NCBI RefSeq assembly: GCF_000620085.1
Contig: NZ_KK211070.1
Coordinates: 49,929 to 113,928 of the forward strand
DNA: 64,000 nucleotides
Direction of reading: 5' to 3'
Source: Marinobacterium jannaschii DSM 6295
GTDB lineage: Bacteria; Pseudomonadota; Gammaproteobacteria; Pseudomonadales; Balneatricaceae
A program made the position numbers and the translations under genes. Under the pieces are notes generated by a model. It saw only the letters and a program-made list of their open reading frames with translations. It had not been told where the DNA came from and did no database searches. Position 1 is the stretch's first letter. Every line of letters begins with the position of its first letter. This document shows, piece by piece, positions 9,033 through 17,217 of the stretch.

Positions 9033-9062
9033 TTATCTCCCCTAGATTCACGGCATTATTTC

Positions 9063-9082
9063 AATATCGCTTAATTATATTA
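9063..9082 (-). promoter_or_regulatory. Conserved 20-bp promoter/operator element of the dot operon
   Basis: AATATCGCTTAATTATATTA matches the element at 31328-31347 at 18 of 20 positions and that at 43361-43380 at 17 of 20. Read on the minus strand it contains TATAAT about 42 bp before the dotD start, so it includes the probable -10 box. Confidence 0.55.
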
Positions 9083-9565
9083 CAGAGAATATCAATTGAC
9101 ACCCCTCTAGCAGCCTACTGCCACCGATGTGGCATATAGATGCCAGCAGCAGCACATCGCCATTACATAAATACCGAACAATCCACTAGCAGCCTCTAAC
9201 TGGCATACAGATGGCATGGAGATGCCATATAAGCCCCTCGCTCAGGCATTTTCTCTCAGCTTTGTGTCAAAGTGACATCAAGTGGCAGCCAAAATCACTA
9301 AAACCCATGGGTAAAAGGCAGCTGGATGCCAGTGATACGCCCTGGACCGGCAACTGCCGGGCGCAATACCACCAGTCACGCCACCTTGGCAGGGCTGCGT
9401 TCGTATAGCACAGAGCCCATGCGGCAGCATCAAGCCGTATAACGGCGTATATATGGCAGGCGTAGGCCAAACCGACACCATATAATGCAATCTAGCTACC
9501 CTAACCATTTCCATTTCACTTATTTATAATGAAACATATTACAAACACCCCCAGTAGCACGCAGA
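9083..9565. promoter_or_regulatory. Gene-free region with repeated TGGCAT/ATGCCA dyads
   Basis: About 480 bp without a convincing gene. It holds TGGCATATAGATGCCA (9130-9145), TGGCATACAGATGGCA (9201-9216) and TGGCATGGAGATGCCA (9212-9227, overlapping the previous one). Single half-sites follow near 9283 and 9325. The arrangement suggests a cooperative binding region for a regulator between the dot operon and the integrase. Confidence 0.5.
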
Positions 9566-9682
9566 ATGAAACGCTCTCCATACGCTTGTAGCAACACCGC
9601 CAAAACAGTTGCTGAAACATGGGGAGCTATATCAAAAGGGGAAGCCGATAAATTGTCAGCATTGCAACGGAATTCGACATGA
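9566..9682 (+). CDS. Short ORF coupled to the integrase
   Basis: A 38-residue basic ORF whose stop overlaps the integrase start as ATGA. It begins MKRSPYACSNTAKTVAETWG. No family is recognised. The coupling and strand suggest it is translated, perhaps as a leader or accessory peptide, but there is no strong ribosome binding site. Confidence 0.35.
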   Translation: MKRSPYACSNTAKTVAETWGAISKGEADKLSALQRNST

Positions 9683-10749
9683 CGAGAGAAAACCACAGTA
9701 AAAATGAACCCCAAAAAAAATGGGACACTGTTTTTACAAGGGAAAGCGCTACAGAAATGGATTACCAAGAGCGCGTCTCTAAGCTTCTTGAGAACTACAG
9801 TCAAAAATCCGCGGTGGATTGGGACCTGGATAAGGACGGCCTTATTAAATGGCTAACCACATATAGGGACACCCTTAGTAAGGCATCCTGGAGACGCCAG
9901 AGAGCGGCTCTGGTTTGGTTTATGAGGGAGATTGAGATGGATCCTGCCCTGTCTGAACGTATCAAGGAAATCAGTACAGAGGGATGCCTTGAAAAAGGCA
10001 CTCGTACATCAGCTTCTAAGGCGAAAAACATCTCGGAAAAAGACTTTAATGTCCTGGCCAATGAACTATTGGAGCAGGCCGAAAAAGACAGCATTAAAAA
10101 TCAGGCCCCCATTTATGAAAGTCTTGCCATGAAAACACTGGCCTTCCTTTGGGCGGGAGTGATTACCGGACTCAGACCATCAGAGTGGGAGAGCCACGAG
10201 CTGAATATTGACGAAAGAAAGCTGATCGTACAGAATGGAAAAGCTTCTAATGGTCGATCGAATGGAGAATCTCGAACGATATTTCTCACGGAAGCGACCG
10301 AAGAAGAATGGGAGGTGGTAAAACTCCATTCAGGGTTTGTTAAAAACGTAGCATCAGAACTTCCCCAAGGCATTCCTTCAGACAAGGCTCCCAATCGATA
10401 CAGGGATATCCTTGAAGAAGAATCCCCTTTCTCTCGATATCAAAAATCTTGCAAAAACCGGATCTACGCCGCTACAAAAAAACTGTGGCCACGGCGTAAA
10501 AAGCGGCCTTCTCTCTATACGGGACGCCATCAATTCTCAGCTAACCTTAAATCGTCTAGGGCAGATCTTAGAGCCATTGCAGCCCTTATGGGGCATGGCA
10601 CGGATCGAACCGCCACGGAGCACTACGGAAAGGGGCGCTACGGATCCGGGCGATCACCGGCACGGGCCGATGATGCGGAGGCCTCCCGAGTGAGGCAGGT
10701 CTTTAGCTCTAGGCCATCTGGCACCCAACACACCGGTCCATCTCGATAG
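9679..10749 (+). CDS. Tyrosine recombinase/integrase
   Basis: The 356-residue protein has a SAM-like N-terminal half (about 25-95, with KWLTTYRDTLSKASWRRQRA) and a catalytic half. ITGLRPSEWE (about 155-164) carries the first catalytic Arg. TGRHQFSANLKS (about 280-291) is the His box with an altered HxxR. LMGHGTDRTATEHYGKGRYG (about 300-319) carries the His and the Tyr nucleophile. Length and motifs fit plasmid or ICE integrases. A palindromic terminator follows directly. It may resolve multimers or integrate the element. Confidence 0.8.
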   Translation: MTRENHSKNEPQKKWDTVFTRESATEMDYQERVSKLLENYSQKSAVDWDLDKDGLIKWLTTYRDTLSKASWRRQRAALVWFMREIEMDPALSERIKEISTEGCLEKGTRTSASKAKNISEKDFNVLANELLEQAEKDSIKNQAPIYESLAMKTLAFLWAGVITGLRPSEWESHELNIDERKLIVQNGKASNGRSNGESRTIFLTEATEEEWEVVKLHSGFVKNVASELPQGIPSDKAPNRYRDILEEESPFSRYQKSCKNRIYAATKKLWPRRKKRPSLYTGRHQFSANLKSSRADLRAIAALMGHGTDRTATEHYGKGRYGSGRSPARADDAEASRVRQVFSSRPSGTQHTGPSR

Positions 10750-10762
10750 TACGTCCAAACGA

Positions 10763-10789
10763 AAAAGTGGTGCAGCCTGCACCACTTTT
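10763..10789. terminator. Terminator after the integrase, sharing the origin palindrome
   Basis: AAAA-GTGGTGCA-GCC-TGCACCAC-TTTT is a bidirectional terminator-type hairpin. Its core GGTGCAGCCTGCACC is identical to a palindrome in the origin at about 27171-27185. Confidence 0.7.
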
Positions 10790-10819
10790 ACGATCCACCA
10801 GCACCATCGTAGTCTGTAT

Positions 10820-10872
10820 CTAAGGAAAGCCTTGTTGCAGGATTGCCTTAAATTTCAAGGGCCTTCCTTAAC
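10820..10872. repeat. AAGGC-rich element similar to 51963-52062
   Basis: The stretch holds TATCTAAGG, GCCTTAAATTTCAAGG and CCTTCCTTA in close order. Its reverse complement resembles the region at about 51985-52040, sharing CCTTGAAATTTAA and neighbouring AAGG/CCTT words. It may be a site for a recombinase or a plasmid DNA-binding protein. Confidence 0.35.
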
Positions 10873-10895
10873 CTGGCTCCATCGAGTATCTGGCA

Positions 10896-10927
10896 TAAAA
10901 AAGCCGCACTAGAGTGCGGCTTTTTTA
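10896..10927. terminator. Bidirectional intrinsic terminator
   Basis: GCCGCACT-AG-AGTGCGGC (10903-10920) flanked by six A and six T. It serves the leftward zinc-finger remnant ending at 10942 and any rightward read-through from the integrase. Confidence 0.85.
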
Positions 10928-10941
10928 TTGATCACAGATGC

Positions 10942-11136
10942 TTAGGTCGGGATCTTCATACGATTTTTCATGAACTCAGCCCACTCCGGGCTCCCGGCCC
11001 TGTACTGATGCTGGCAGGACGAACAGATAATCACCTCCCGAGAGTCAGCCGTGCCCGGTGGAAAGTAGGCTAGCGTCATCTTCTGGCATGCGGGGCAAAC
11101 CTGATTAACGTGTTAAAAAGCCTGGCTGTTACTCAT
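10942..11136 (-). pseudogene. Small zinc-ribbon protein with in-frame TAA at codon 8
   Basis: An ATG at 11136 opens MSNSQAF, then TAA (11113-11115), and the same frame continues HVNQVCPACQKMTLAYFPPG ... IICSSCQHQYRAGSPEW to a stop at 10942. Two CxxC pairs mark a zinc-ribbon. The conserved-looking part lies wholly after the stop codon and there is no good alternative start between, so the gene looks broken near its 5' end. A terminator follows at once. Family unknown. Confidence 0.55.
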
Positions 11137-11281
11137 AAAGAAATCCTATTTAATGATCGCCTTTGCTGGTGGACGTCCCGCCAGACGGTTGCAGTTTAAC
11201 AAGCACTGTATAAATATACAGATCATGTTGCTTTTTATAATCCGTAGGAACTATCGAAAAATACGGCTCGATGAGTCGGTC

Positions 11282-11554
11282 ATGGAGACCGTTGGCGTTC
11301 GTCGGCGTGACGGGAGCACCCGGTATATTAGGTTCAGGGGATATGTCGACTATGATGACTTTCAACGCCTGCGAGCCTCAGGGGAAGCCACCGCGATATT
11401 AATGGATATCTGGGAATACCAAGAAAATGGCGATATCGTCATGCCCCGTATACGGGTACCAGCGGGATCCTGGGTGGCCGGCTGTCTGATCAATCGATCG
11501 GCCTACGGGATCAGTGATAATGGCCGACCTATTTTGATTGAAAGGCCGACCTAA
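11282..11554 (+). CDS. Hypothetical small protein
   Basis: Frame open from 11153; I place the start at ATG 11282 because METVGVRRRDGSTRYIRF is where protein-like composition begins, giving 90 residues. No domain recognised. It converges with the leftward gene ending at 11558. The longer form from 11153 starts in a Cys/Ile-rich stretch that looks non-coding. Confidence 0.4.
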   Translation: METVGVRRRDGSTRYIRFRGYVDYDDFQRLRASGEATAILMDIWEYQENGDIVMPRIRVPAGSWVAGCLINRSAYGISDNGRPILIERPT

Positions 11555-11557
11555 ATA

Positions 11558-12049
11558 TCAAAGGTCGTCGGTGCTCCAGACATCTTCGTAACCTGTGTTT
11601 TTACAGAATTGAGCATATGTCGGGAGGCTGTTTACAACAACATGCCTCCAAATGTCTCCCGTAGCTGCAATGACCTCGCTTAGCGCACTGGCCTTAGCTT
11701 CCTCGCTCAACTCACGGCCAAGCTGATCCACCAGCGTGGCCCCATGCAGCTCACAAATACAGAAGCCCTCTTCCGTATCCATTGTCAGCCCATCGATATT
11801 CTCTTCACTGTACCCATGTGCGGCTCGCATAGAGTCACCACAGGCTACCGCTATCCAGCTGAAGTCCACTATCAGGCCGCACGTAGTCTTCAGCTCTATA
11901 TCACCGGCAGTCTGTCCAATATAGATTGTCTGATCTTCTCCAAGGGAATCATTCGACGTACCGCGCACAGTGAGGTTACCAGCGGTCATTACATCCACCA
12001 GCTCTAATAGCTGAAGACCTGTGATTGTTCTTTCTGTCGATTCAACCAT
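11558..12049 (-). CDS. Hypothetical acidic protein at the end of the par operon
   Basis: ATG at 12049 overlaps the stop of the upstream RHH gene by 8 bp, giving 163 residues; an in-frame start at 12139 would overlap far more. The protein is acidic (LGEDQTIYIGQTAGDIELKT, YSEENIDGLTMDTEEGF) and resembles no family I know. Operon position (parA-parB-RHH-this) suggests a plasmid maintenance role. Confidence 0.65.
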   Translation of the reverse strand: MVESTERTITGLQLLELVDVMTAGNLTVRGTSNDSLGEDQTIYIGQTAGDIELKTTCGLIVDFSWIAVACGDSMRAAHGYSEENIDGLTMDTEEGFCICELHGATLVDQLGRELSEEAKASALSEVIAATGDIWRHVVVNSLPTYAQFCKNTGYEDVWSTDDL

Positions 12050-12533
12050 GATCAGGCTCCTGTGGATCAGCGGTAAAGCTTGTGAAAACCTCGTTGAAGA
12101 GTTTTCCCCTCGCATGGCACCGTCTTGATATAGCGGCATGAATAATCAGGAGGCGTACCTTTTTCAAAGCAGGCCGGTAAACAGCTACATTAGATACGGC
12201 GTCATCAAGCAGCGTCTTAGGCTCGGCCGCAATTCTCAGTGGCGTATTAGTAGCATCCTTTTTCATGCCAGGTAGCTGCTGGAACGGAAGCAACGCACTG
12301 ATAAATAGATCAGCGTCTTCGTCGTTGGCACTACTCCAGTCAGCATCCAGATAGCTTGCAGATGACAGGAAATCAACGATGGCTTCAACGATCCATTCAC
12401 TGCGGCGATCCGAATCGTGGTAGACCATTCTCTTCTCAAGGTCGTCCAGCAACCTTACGTTAATCTGCGTAGTGCGGCTGGTGGATCGCTTTGCAGCTAC
12501 AGCAACATCCTTTTTGGGCGAGATCAGTGCCAC
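12042..12533 (-). CDS. Ribbon-helix-helix protein of the par operon
   Basis: This 163-residue protein has a basic N-terminus and then TTQINVRLLDDLEKRMVYHD and RRSEWIVEAIVDFLSS (about 22-58). That gives the strand-helix-helix pattern of CopG/Arc-type DNA-binding proteins. The rest is helical and of unknown fold. It starts 1 bp after the parB stop. It may autoregulate the operon or act as an extra centromere-binding protein. Confidence 0.65.
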   Translation of the reverse strand: MALISPKKDVAVAAKRSTSRTTQINVRLLDDLEKRMVYHDSDRRSEWIVEAIVDFLSSASYLDADWSSANDEDADLFISALLPFQQLPGMKKDATNTPLRIAAEPKTLLDDAVSNVAVYRPALKKVRLLIIHAAISRRCHARGKLFNEVFTSFTADPQEPDHG

Positions 12534-12534
12534 A

Positions 12535-13887
12535 TTATTCCCCTACAACATTCTCTATCTGTGAGAGAACTTCGATCAGCTCCCTCACTGCTTCCTTCGC
12601 ATTACCCGGTTGGCCAGGCAGCAGTTCAATTCCGTTCGAGCCCAGTATATTTGAGAGCTGATCGATACACTGATTGCTAACCATTTCGATTTCGGCCTGG
12701 TCCTCGGCAGGAAGCAGGTTATATACGATAGGATCCTGTAACCCTGCTTCACCTGCACCTGCAGGGGCTGTATTAGTAACAGCTTCATGCTGGCGTAGGG
12801 TGGGTACCTCAACCCCCTGAGCTGCTCCATTCAGTTCTGCAGGGGCTGGGGTTTCATAGCCGTTTGATCCAGCTCCAGTATCTGACCCAGCTCCTGTATC
12901 CACTGACGCGGCAACCGACTGCTGGACGCCACTCACGTACGTATCTTTCGACGGCTGTTCCTGCGTCAACTGAATGTTGCCAACTCCAGAATCACTCGAT
13001 GCAGCCAGTTGCGGTTGCGGCGGGGCTGGTGGCTGGTCAAGCGTGGTTTCAGGCTTGATACCAGCGATGATATCCGCCTGCGCGGAAGGATGCTTCGCTA
13101 AGAAGTCATAGAGCCAGCGCGGGTGCTTGATCCCCTTCTCTTCAATGTGATCAAGCACAGCCTTGTAGGGCTTCTTCTTGTATATAGAGAGGTAAAGCTT
13201 AGCGTTGGTCCGATCCAACCCTGTCAACGCGCGTAACGCTGCGTTTGTTGGTTCTTTGCCATTCTCCTCTTTATACAGCTCAATCAAGCGCGCCAGGCTT
13301 TCGAACTTCTCTTTCAGTGTGAGCCCATCGTGATTATTGTTCTCACGAAAGCTGAATGCACAGCTGGTTAGATCCATTCCTTCAGCGCTGGTACGCAGGG
13401 CTTTGGAAATCTGGGCGGGGTAACTCTCCAGCCCAATCAAGTGCGATGCCAACGTCCGTCGGTTGCCAGCATGGATAGTATGCATCTGACCATCATCAGC
13501 CGGGCTCACTTGAATAACAGGCAACGGCAGTTCTTTCAGAGATTGGATATTCAGGCTGATAGCCAAACTGATTAGCGCCTCATACCAGGACTCGTTTTGC
13601 TCTTTGCTGGCCCAAGAGATCTCGGCAGGAAGCTCACCAAAAGCGGGAGCAATAACATCTCCTTCCTTTACTCTGACTAAAGGCTTCACATCCGCCAGAA
13701 TCTGATCAGGGCTCACACCACCAAACTTACGATCGTTATCAGGGTTAAAGAGCAAACGATCCAGCGGGATCGACTGAATCCGGGCCTGGTTACCCTGGGC
13801 AATCATGTCTTGGATACCAGTACTCACCCGGCTGGTCACAGCAGGCTTTTGATCCTTCGATCCTGAACTCTTCGAAATTAGCGGCAT
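12535..13887 (-). CDS. parB: ParB-family partition protein
   Basis: I place the start at 13887, where ATGCCGCTAA overlaps the parA stop, giving 450 residues. The ParB/Spo0J N-terminal nuclease-like domain is visible (IPLDRLLFNPDNDRKFGG, HAGNRRTLASHLIG with the GxxR-type box). A HTH-like region follows (LKEKFESLARLIELY ... LTGLDRTNAKLYLSIY). The last 170 residues are a low-complexity Pro/Gln/Gly linker and a short C-terminal dimerisation-like helix. It would bind a centromere and be moved by ParA. Confidence 0.85.
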   Translation of the reverse strand: MPLISKSSGSKDQKPAVTSRVSTGIQDMIAQGNQARIQSIPLDRLLFNPDNDRKFGGVSPDQILADVKPLVRVKEGDVIAPAFGELPAEISWASKEQNESWYEALISLAISLNIQSLKELPLPVIQVSPADDGQMHTIHAGNRRTLASHLIGLESYPAQISKALRTSAEGMDLTSCAFSFRENNNHDGLTLKEKFESLARLIELYKEENGKEPTNAALRALTGLDRTNAKLYLSIYKKKPYKAVLDHIEEKGIKHPRWLYDFLAKHPSAQADIIAGIKPETTLDQPPAPPQPQLAASSDSGVGNIQLTQEQPSKDTYVSGVQQSVAASVDTGAGSDTGAGSNGYETPAPAELNGAAQGVEVPTLRQHEAVTNTAPAGAGEAGLQDPIVYNLLPAEDQAEIEMVSNQCIDQLSNILGSNGIELLPGQPGNAKEAVRELIEVLSQIENVVGE

Positions 13888-14699
13888 AAGCCTACCCTTT
13901 GCAGCACATTGACCGACATCTTTTCCCATTCCTTCCGGCAATCGTGAGAAGGCTTCAGGCCATACGGGGTTTCTGGAGCAGCATCAAGCAAATCCATGGT
14001 CTTAATGCTTGGTCGTTCTTTGATGAGATCCTCGACCAGCAGGTCATCGCCCACCAGCTCACGGGATTCAGCGATAATCTTGCGGTGAACAGCCAGTCGC
14101 GTATCAACCTTGGTAGGCAACACTCCGATCAGGCTGCCTTGGTTTTCTTGATTCACCATATCCAGCATCCCGTATAGACCCTCTAACGATTTCTGCTCTG
14201 GGATAATCGGAATCAGCACATCAGTTGCTGCACGGACTGCCGCGCGTGAACAGATGCCCTTGGCTGGTGGCGTATCGATGATAATGAGGTCAAAGAGTTC
14301 AGCGAGTTCGGGGTGCTGGAGGTATTCAGCGAACTGTTCGATTGCGCTCGCTGGCAGGCCCTCTAAATACGTGTTTTCCGCCTTGCACGGTAACAGGCTC
14401 ACGTTCTCAAGCTTTGTTGGATACACGTCAATGTCGCCATTCTCGAACAAAGCAGACGAGTCATAGCGAACACCATCAAGTTCAGGCGGGATCGCTGCGG
14501 CTCCTCCGTCCATCGTGATCAGCATTGATGACAAGTTGCACTGCGGATCCAGATCAATCAACAGCACCCGCAATCCTTGAAGGCCAGCAAATGCGCCAAG
14601 AAACACAGCCTCCGTGGTCTTGCCTACACCGCCTTTGTTGTTGGCGATTGCAAGCTTTACTAGTCCGTTAGGACTCCTAGACATCTCCATACTGCTCAC
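13878..14699 (-). CDS. parA: ParA-family partition ATPase
   Basis: The 273-residue Walker-type ATPase has the deviant Walker A NNKGGVGKTT at about 19-28, switch motif LLIDLDPQCNLSS and Walker B-like FDLIIIDTPPA. The short N-terminus lacks a HTH, so it is the small (type Ib or SojA-like) form. The start is ATG 14699 or 14690; spacing to the upstream A-tract array favours neither. It heads a four-gene operon. Confidence 0.9.
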   Translation of the reverse strand: MSSMEMSRSPNGLVKLAIANNKGGVGKTTEAVFLGAFAGLQGLRVLLIDLDPQCNLSSMLITMDGGAAAIPPELDGVRYDSSALFENGDIDVYPTKLENVSLLPCKAENTYLEGLPASAIEQFAEYLQHPELAELFDLIIIDTPPAKGICSRAAVRAATDVLIPIIPEQKSLEGLYGMLDMVNQENQGSLIGVLPTKVDTRLAVHRKIIAESRELVGDDLLVEDLIKERPSIKTMDLLDAAPETPYGLKPSHDCRKEWEKMSVNVLQRVGLCR

Positions 14700-14726
14700 T
14701 CCCTATATCCCTTTTGCTCTTGCAGC

Positions 14727-14870
14727 AAAAAACAAATCAGACAAAAACATATCAAACAATAAGCTAAAAACATAGCAAAAAATTATAAAAAACCAATCAA
14801 AACCATAGACGAAAAAACAAAGCACAAAGGCTTGATAAAAAACATAACAATTACTAGGATAAAAACAAAT
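14727..14870. promoter_or_regulatory. Phased A-tract repeat array upstream of parA
   Basis: Seven AAAAAC-type tracts, whose C falls at 14733, 14748, 14771, 14793, 14818, 14843 and 14866, mostly 22-25 bp apart, followed by variable A/T-A-T/G-C. Spacing near two helical turns puts the sites on one face of bent DNA. Position upstream of parA makes it a candidate centromere or operator. Confidence 0.5.
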
Positions 14871-14908
14871 CAGGACAACATAGATAAACTATCTTAAGGA
14901 TTTAGGCT

Positions 14909-15082
14909 ATGATCAGATCCCGCGTATCGGTACAGACTCCAAATGGCGTAGTGCGTGCAGTTATCGTCGTGGCTCCAAGGACCAAGCGAATAGATGTTTT
15001 TGATTCGAATGGCAATATTATTACGTCAATTTCTCACTGGGATCAGTATGACTACCTTTTAGCGAGCACTAACGGCGAATAG
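14909..15082 (+). CDS. Hypothetical 57-residue protein
   Basis: ATG at 14909 follows TTAAGGATTTAGGCT. The product MIRSRVSVQTPNGVVRAVIV... ends NGE. It is predicted as a small beta-rich protein; no family recognised. It is the first gene of the rightward accessory cluster and lies 13 bp before the next gene. Confidence 0.55.
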   Translation: MIRSRVSVQTPNGVVRAVIVVAPRTKRIDVFDSNGNIITSISHWDQYDYLLASTNGE

Positions 15083-15095
15083 GAGCTAATCCGCT

Positions 15096-15464
15096 ATGAA
15101 CGCGATACCTCTCTTCTACGTCGGTGCTGGAGGCTCTGTAAGACCGCTGAGCACATTGCCTGGCCAAGTCCGCCAGGCGCTTATACGGGTAGTTCGGGAC
15201 TGGTTGAAGGATGCCACGACGGAACATCAAGTACTTATCTCAGCTTCCGGGGCTATTACCGAACGCAAAGGGGCTGTTTGTTTTGGTGCTGAACAGCGAG
15301 GGGAGTTCTCATTCACCCTAATATTCAGCAATAACGTTCCGACAATTTGCCAACGGCATTGCCAGCACGTCCAAAGCGCAGTTATGCATGAGTTGCTTAA
15401 ACGAAAAGGCATTTCGCATGATCAGATTGTCACACGCTTCTCCGGTGTACCGGATAGCGACTGA
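15096..15464 (+). CDS. Hypothetical protein
   Basis: 122 residues, starting after TAGGAGCTAATCCGCT, a good ribosome binding site. Contains PLSTLPGQVRQALIRVVRDW and a Cys/His cluster near 85-93 (ICQRHCQHVQ), but no recognised domain. Overlaps the next gene. Confidence 0.6.
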   Translation: MNAIPLFYVGAGGSVRPLSTLPGQVRQALIRVVRDWLKDATTEHQVLISASGAITERKGAVCFGAEQRGEFSFTLIFSNNVPTICQRHCQHVQSAVMHELLKRKGISHDQIVTRFSGVPDSD

Positions 15465-15828
15465 TGACGGCAACAGTTACATCACCGCATGCAATTTGTG
15501 GCATGCAGAGCAAGAGTGTGAGAAACGCGGCGCAGCAGAACTGTGCTATCTGATGCGGGTGGATGGCCAGCCAACATGGGTACCGGCCACATCACAATCG
15601 AACTACGACACTGAGCGATTCAGTGAACTCAAACGATTATTCCACCGCCTTGGTTGTGACTTTGATCGGCACGGACGTTCTCTCTTTGCACATGTGACAT
15701 CCACCAGCTTCGATGTTGTTGTGAACATCACCCGGCTGCCGGACTCACGCAATTACAAATCGGTCTCTGATGCGAATCTGGATTGGTTCGAGAATCGGAT
15801 TAACTCTTACATTGAAAACAGGAACTAG
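15418..15828 (+). CDS. Hypothetical protein
   Basis: ATG at 15418 lies inside the previous gene in another frame, giving 136 residues and a 47-bp overlap. The sequence (MIRLSHASPVYRIATDDGNS...) alternates strands and a long helix (RFSELKRLFHRLGCDFDRHG) and is of unknown function. A further upstream start at 15388 is possible. It ends 2 bp before the nuclease gene. Confidence 0.6.
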   Translation: MIRLSHASPVYRIATDDGNSYITACNLWHAEQECEKRGAAELCYLMRVDGQPTWVPATSQSNYDTERFSELKRLFHRLGCDFDRHGRSLFAHVTSTSFDVVVNITRLPDSRNYKSVSDANLDWFENRINSYIENRN

Positions 15829-15830
15829 TC

Positions 15831-16592
15831 GTGAACAAAACCAGGACTCTCATTACCGCAGCCGTCATTGCTGCTTTGGCTCCAATGACAGCTGCAGCCC
15901 AGTCGATGACTCTCGATTACTCAGCTGGCGGAGGGCTTTACATGATACAGATGGACTGTGAACGTCATGCAGCGAATTTCTTTGTCGTGCGGGTAACCGC
16001 GGATCGGGGCAACCATCCTCGCCTGAACCGCTTTTTTAAGGACTCTAAAGCTTCGTGGTGCCAGCAGAAATCCACCGCATCCTATAAGTCAAAGCATTCA
16101 GTCGCTGCCGGCGTAAAGTATCATCGCGGGCACCTTATCGCTGCAAATACAGTAGACAACAGTCCTGAGCGCGTGGCCAACAGCTTCTTCATGACAAATG
16201 TGTTGCCTATGACCGTTCAGCTCAACACTGGAGCCTGGAAGCGTGCTGAACAGATGGTGGAATGCCTTCGGGAAAATGAACCCGTTACCGTAATGGGAGG
16301 GCCATTGTGGGGAGGGCCGCATAAGAACGACTATTTCGTAAAAAGCCACGGTATAGAGACTCCCTCTTACTTCTGGCGCGTCACTCTAACAAATCGGTAT
16401 GCGATCGGCTGGATCATGCCTAACTCTGTTGAAGCGAAAGCCCGCATGCTGCCCCAGTATCGAGTAGACCTTGAGGAGATCTCTAAGCGTATCCGCTCTG
16501 CTCCCTGGGCTCCCTACACGATCGGAGGCACTCCACCAGCGAAGTGGTTGAGTCTGCCGGACTCGAACTGCAAGAAACGTCATCTCTCGTAG
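15831..16592 (+). CDS. Exported DNA/RNA non-specific endonuclease
   Basis: The start at GTG 15831 gives 253 residues with a signal peptide (about 1-23, ending TAAAQ). The beta-beta-alpha-metal core is visible around 100-140: YHRGHLIAANTVDNS supplies the catalytic His of the (D/Y)RGH motif, and MTNVLPMTVQLNTGAWKRAE supplies the N-x-x-P and metal-binding Asn of the NUC1 family. The YHRGH form replaces the usual DRGH. It is probably periplasmic or secreted and degrades DNA or RNA. It sits among unknown small genes; no immunity gene is apparent. Confidence 0.85.
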   Translation: MNKTRTLITAAVIAALAPMTAAAQSMTLDYSAGGGLYMIQMDCERHAANFFVVRVTADRGNHPRLNRFFKDSKASWCQQKSTASYKSKHSVAAGVKYHRGHLIAANTVDNSPERVANSFFMTNVLPMTVQLNTGAWKRAEQMVECLRENEPVTVMGGPLWGGPHKNDYFVKSHGIETPSYFWRVTLTNRYAIGWIMPNSVEAKARMLPQYRVDLEEISKRIRSAPWAPYTIGGTPPAKWLSLPDSNCKKRHLS

Positions 16593-16603
16593 ATCACGGT
16601 CGA

Positions 16604-16840
16604 ATGAGTTTCTTTGAGCCCTCCCCTGGGAACAGCACTCCAGCTTGTCCAGCGTGTGGATCCGACGCCATGGCTCATCAATGTAAAAGCCCCATCCCCT
16701 CTGAAGCCCTCTACCAAAAGAATGGTTGGTATTGCGGTAACTGTGGCGCGGGGCCTTATCGCCTTGGCAACGCATCTGAAGCTGAAGCAGCACGGGTTGC
16801 GATACAGCTACTCAACTCTCACCAGAAGCAACAAGCGTAA
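16604..16840 (+). CDS. Lar-like small zinc-ribbon protein
   Basis: ATG at 16604 gives 78 residues with CPACGSDAM and WYCGNCGAGPYRLG, two CxxC pairs in the spacing of Lar/restriction-alleviation-type small proteins. An earlier GTG at 16544 would overlap the nuclease. Members of this family occur on phages and plasmids; a Lar function is an inference. Confidence 0.6.
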   Translation: MSFFEPSPGNSTPACPACGSDAMAHQCKSPIPSEALYQKNGWYCGNCGAGPYRLGNASEAEAARVAIQLLNSHQKQQA

Positions 16841-16866
16841 TCAACATCAAAAACTGACGGTGACGC

Positions 16867-17217
16867 ATGAAACGATATCAAAAGGATTACAGCATCGACG
16901 GATGGCCTATCACAGATAACGGCCGGCCCATGGATAAGGATGCCGTCATAGCACGGCTGAATGAGCTGCAAGCGGCTTGTGATGCAATCGATTGGAAACC
17001 TAAAGCAGTTGTCCCTTCCGACGATCTCCTCGATGAGCGTGGGCATGGAGTATTCAGGGCATACAGACCTGGCATTGCCCTTGAGTTTGCCAGGCAAGGG
17101 TATGTGACATACGACAAGTACTTCGGATGGAATGATCCCGCGTTTACTTATTGGGCTGTGCTGTTACCCGGACCCGGCCCTCATCAGGATCCGCAGACGG
17201 GAGATCAGCAGCCATGA
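16867..17217 (+). CDS. Hypothetical protein
   Basis: 116 residues with SIDGWPITDNGRPMDKDAVIARLNEL. No domain is recognised. The stop overlaps the next start (GCCATGAG). Part of the rightward accessory cluster. Confidence 0.6.
   Translation: MKRYQKDYSIDGWPITDNGRPMDKDAVIARLNELQAACDAIDWKPKAVVPSDDLLDERGHGVFRAYRPGIALEFARQGYVTYDKYFGWNDPAFTYWAVLLPGPGPHQDPQTGDQQP

Noticed and set aside
9520..9804. Leftward 94-codon ORF overlapping the integrase start.
   Set aside because: Antisense to a real gene, no ribosome binding site, Phe/Cys-rich translation.
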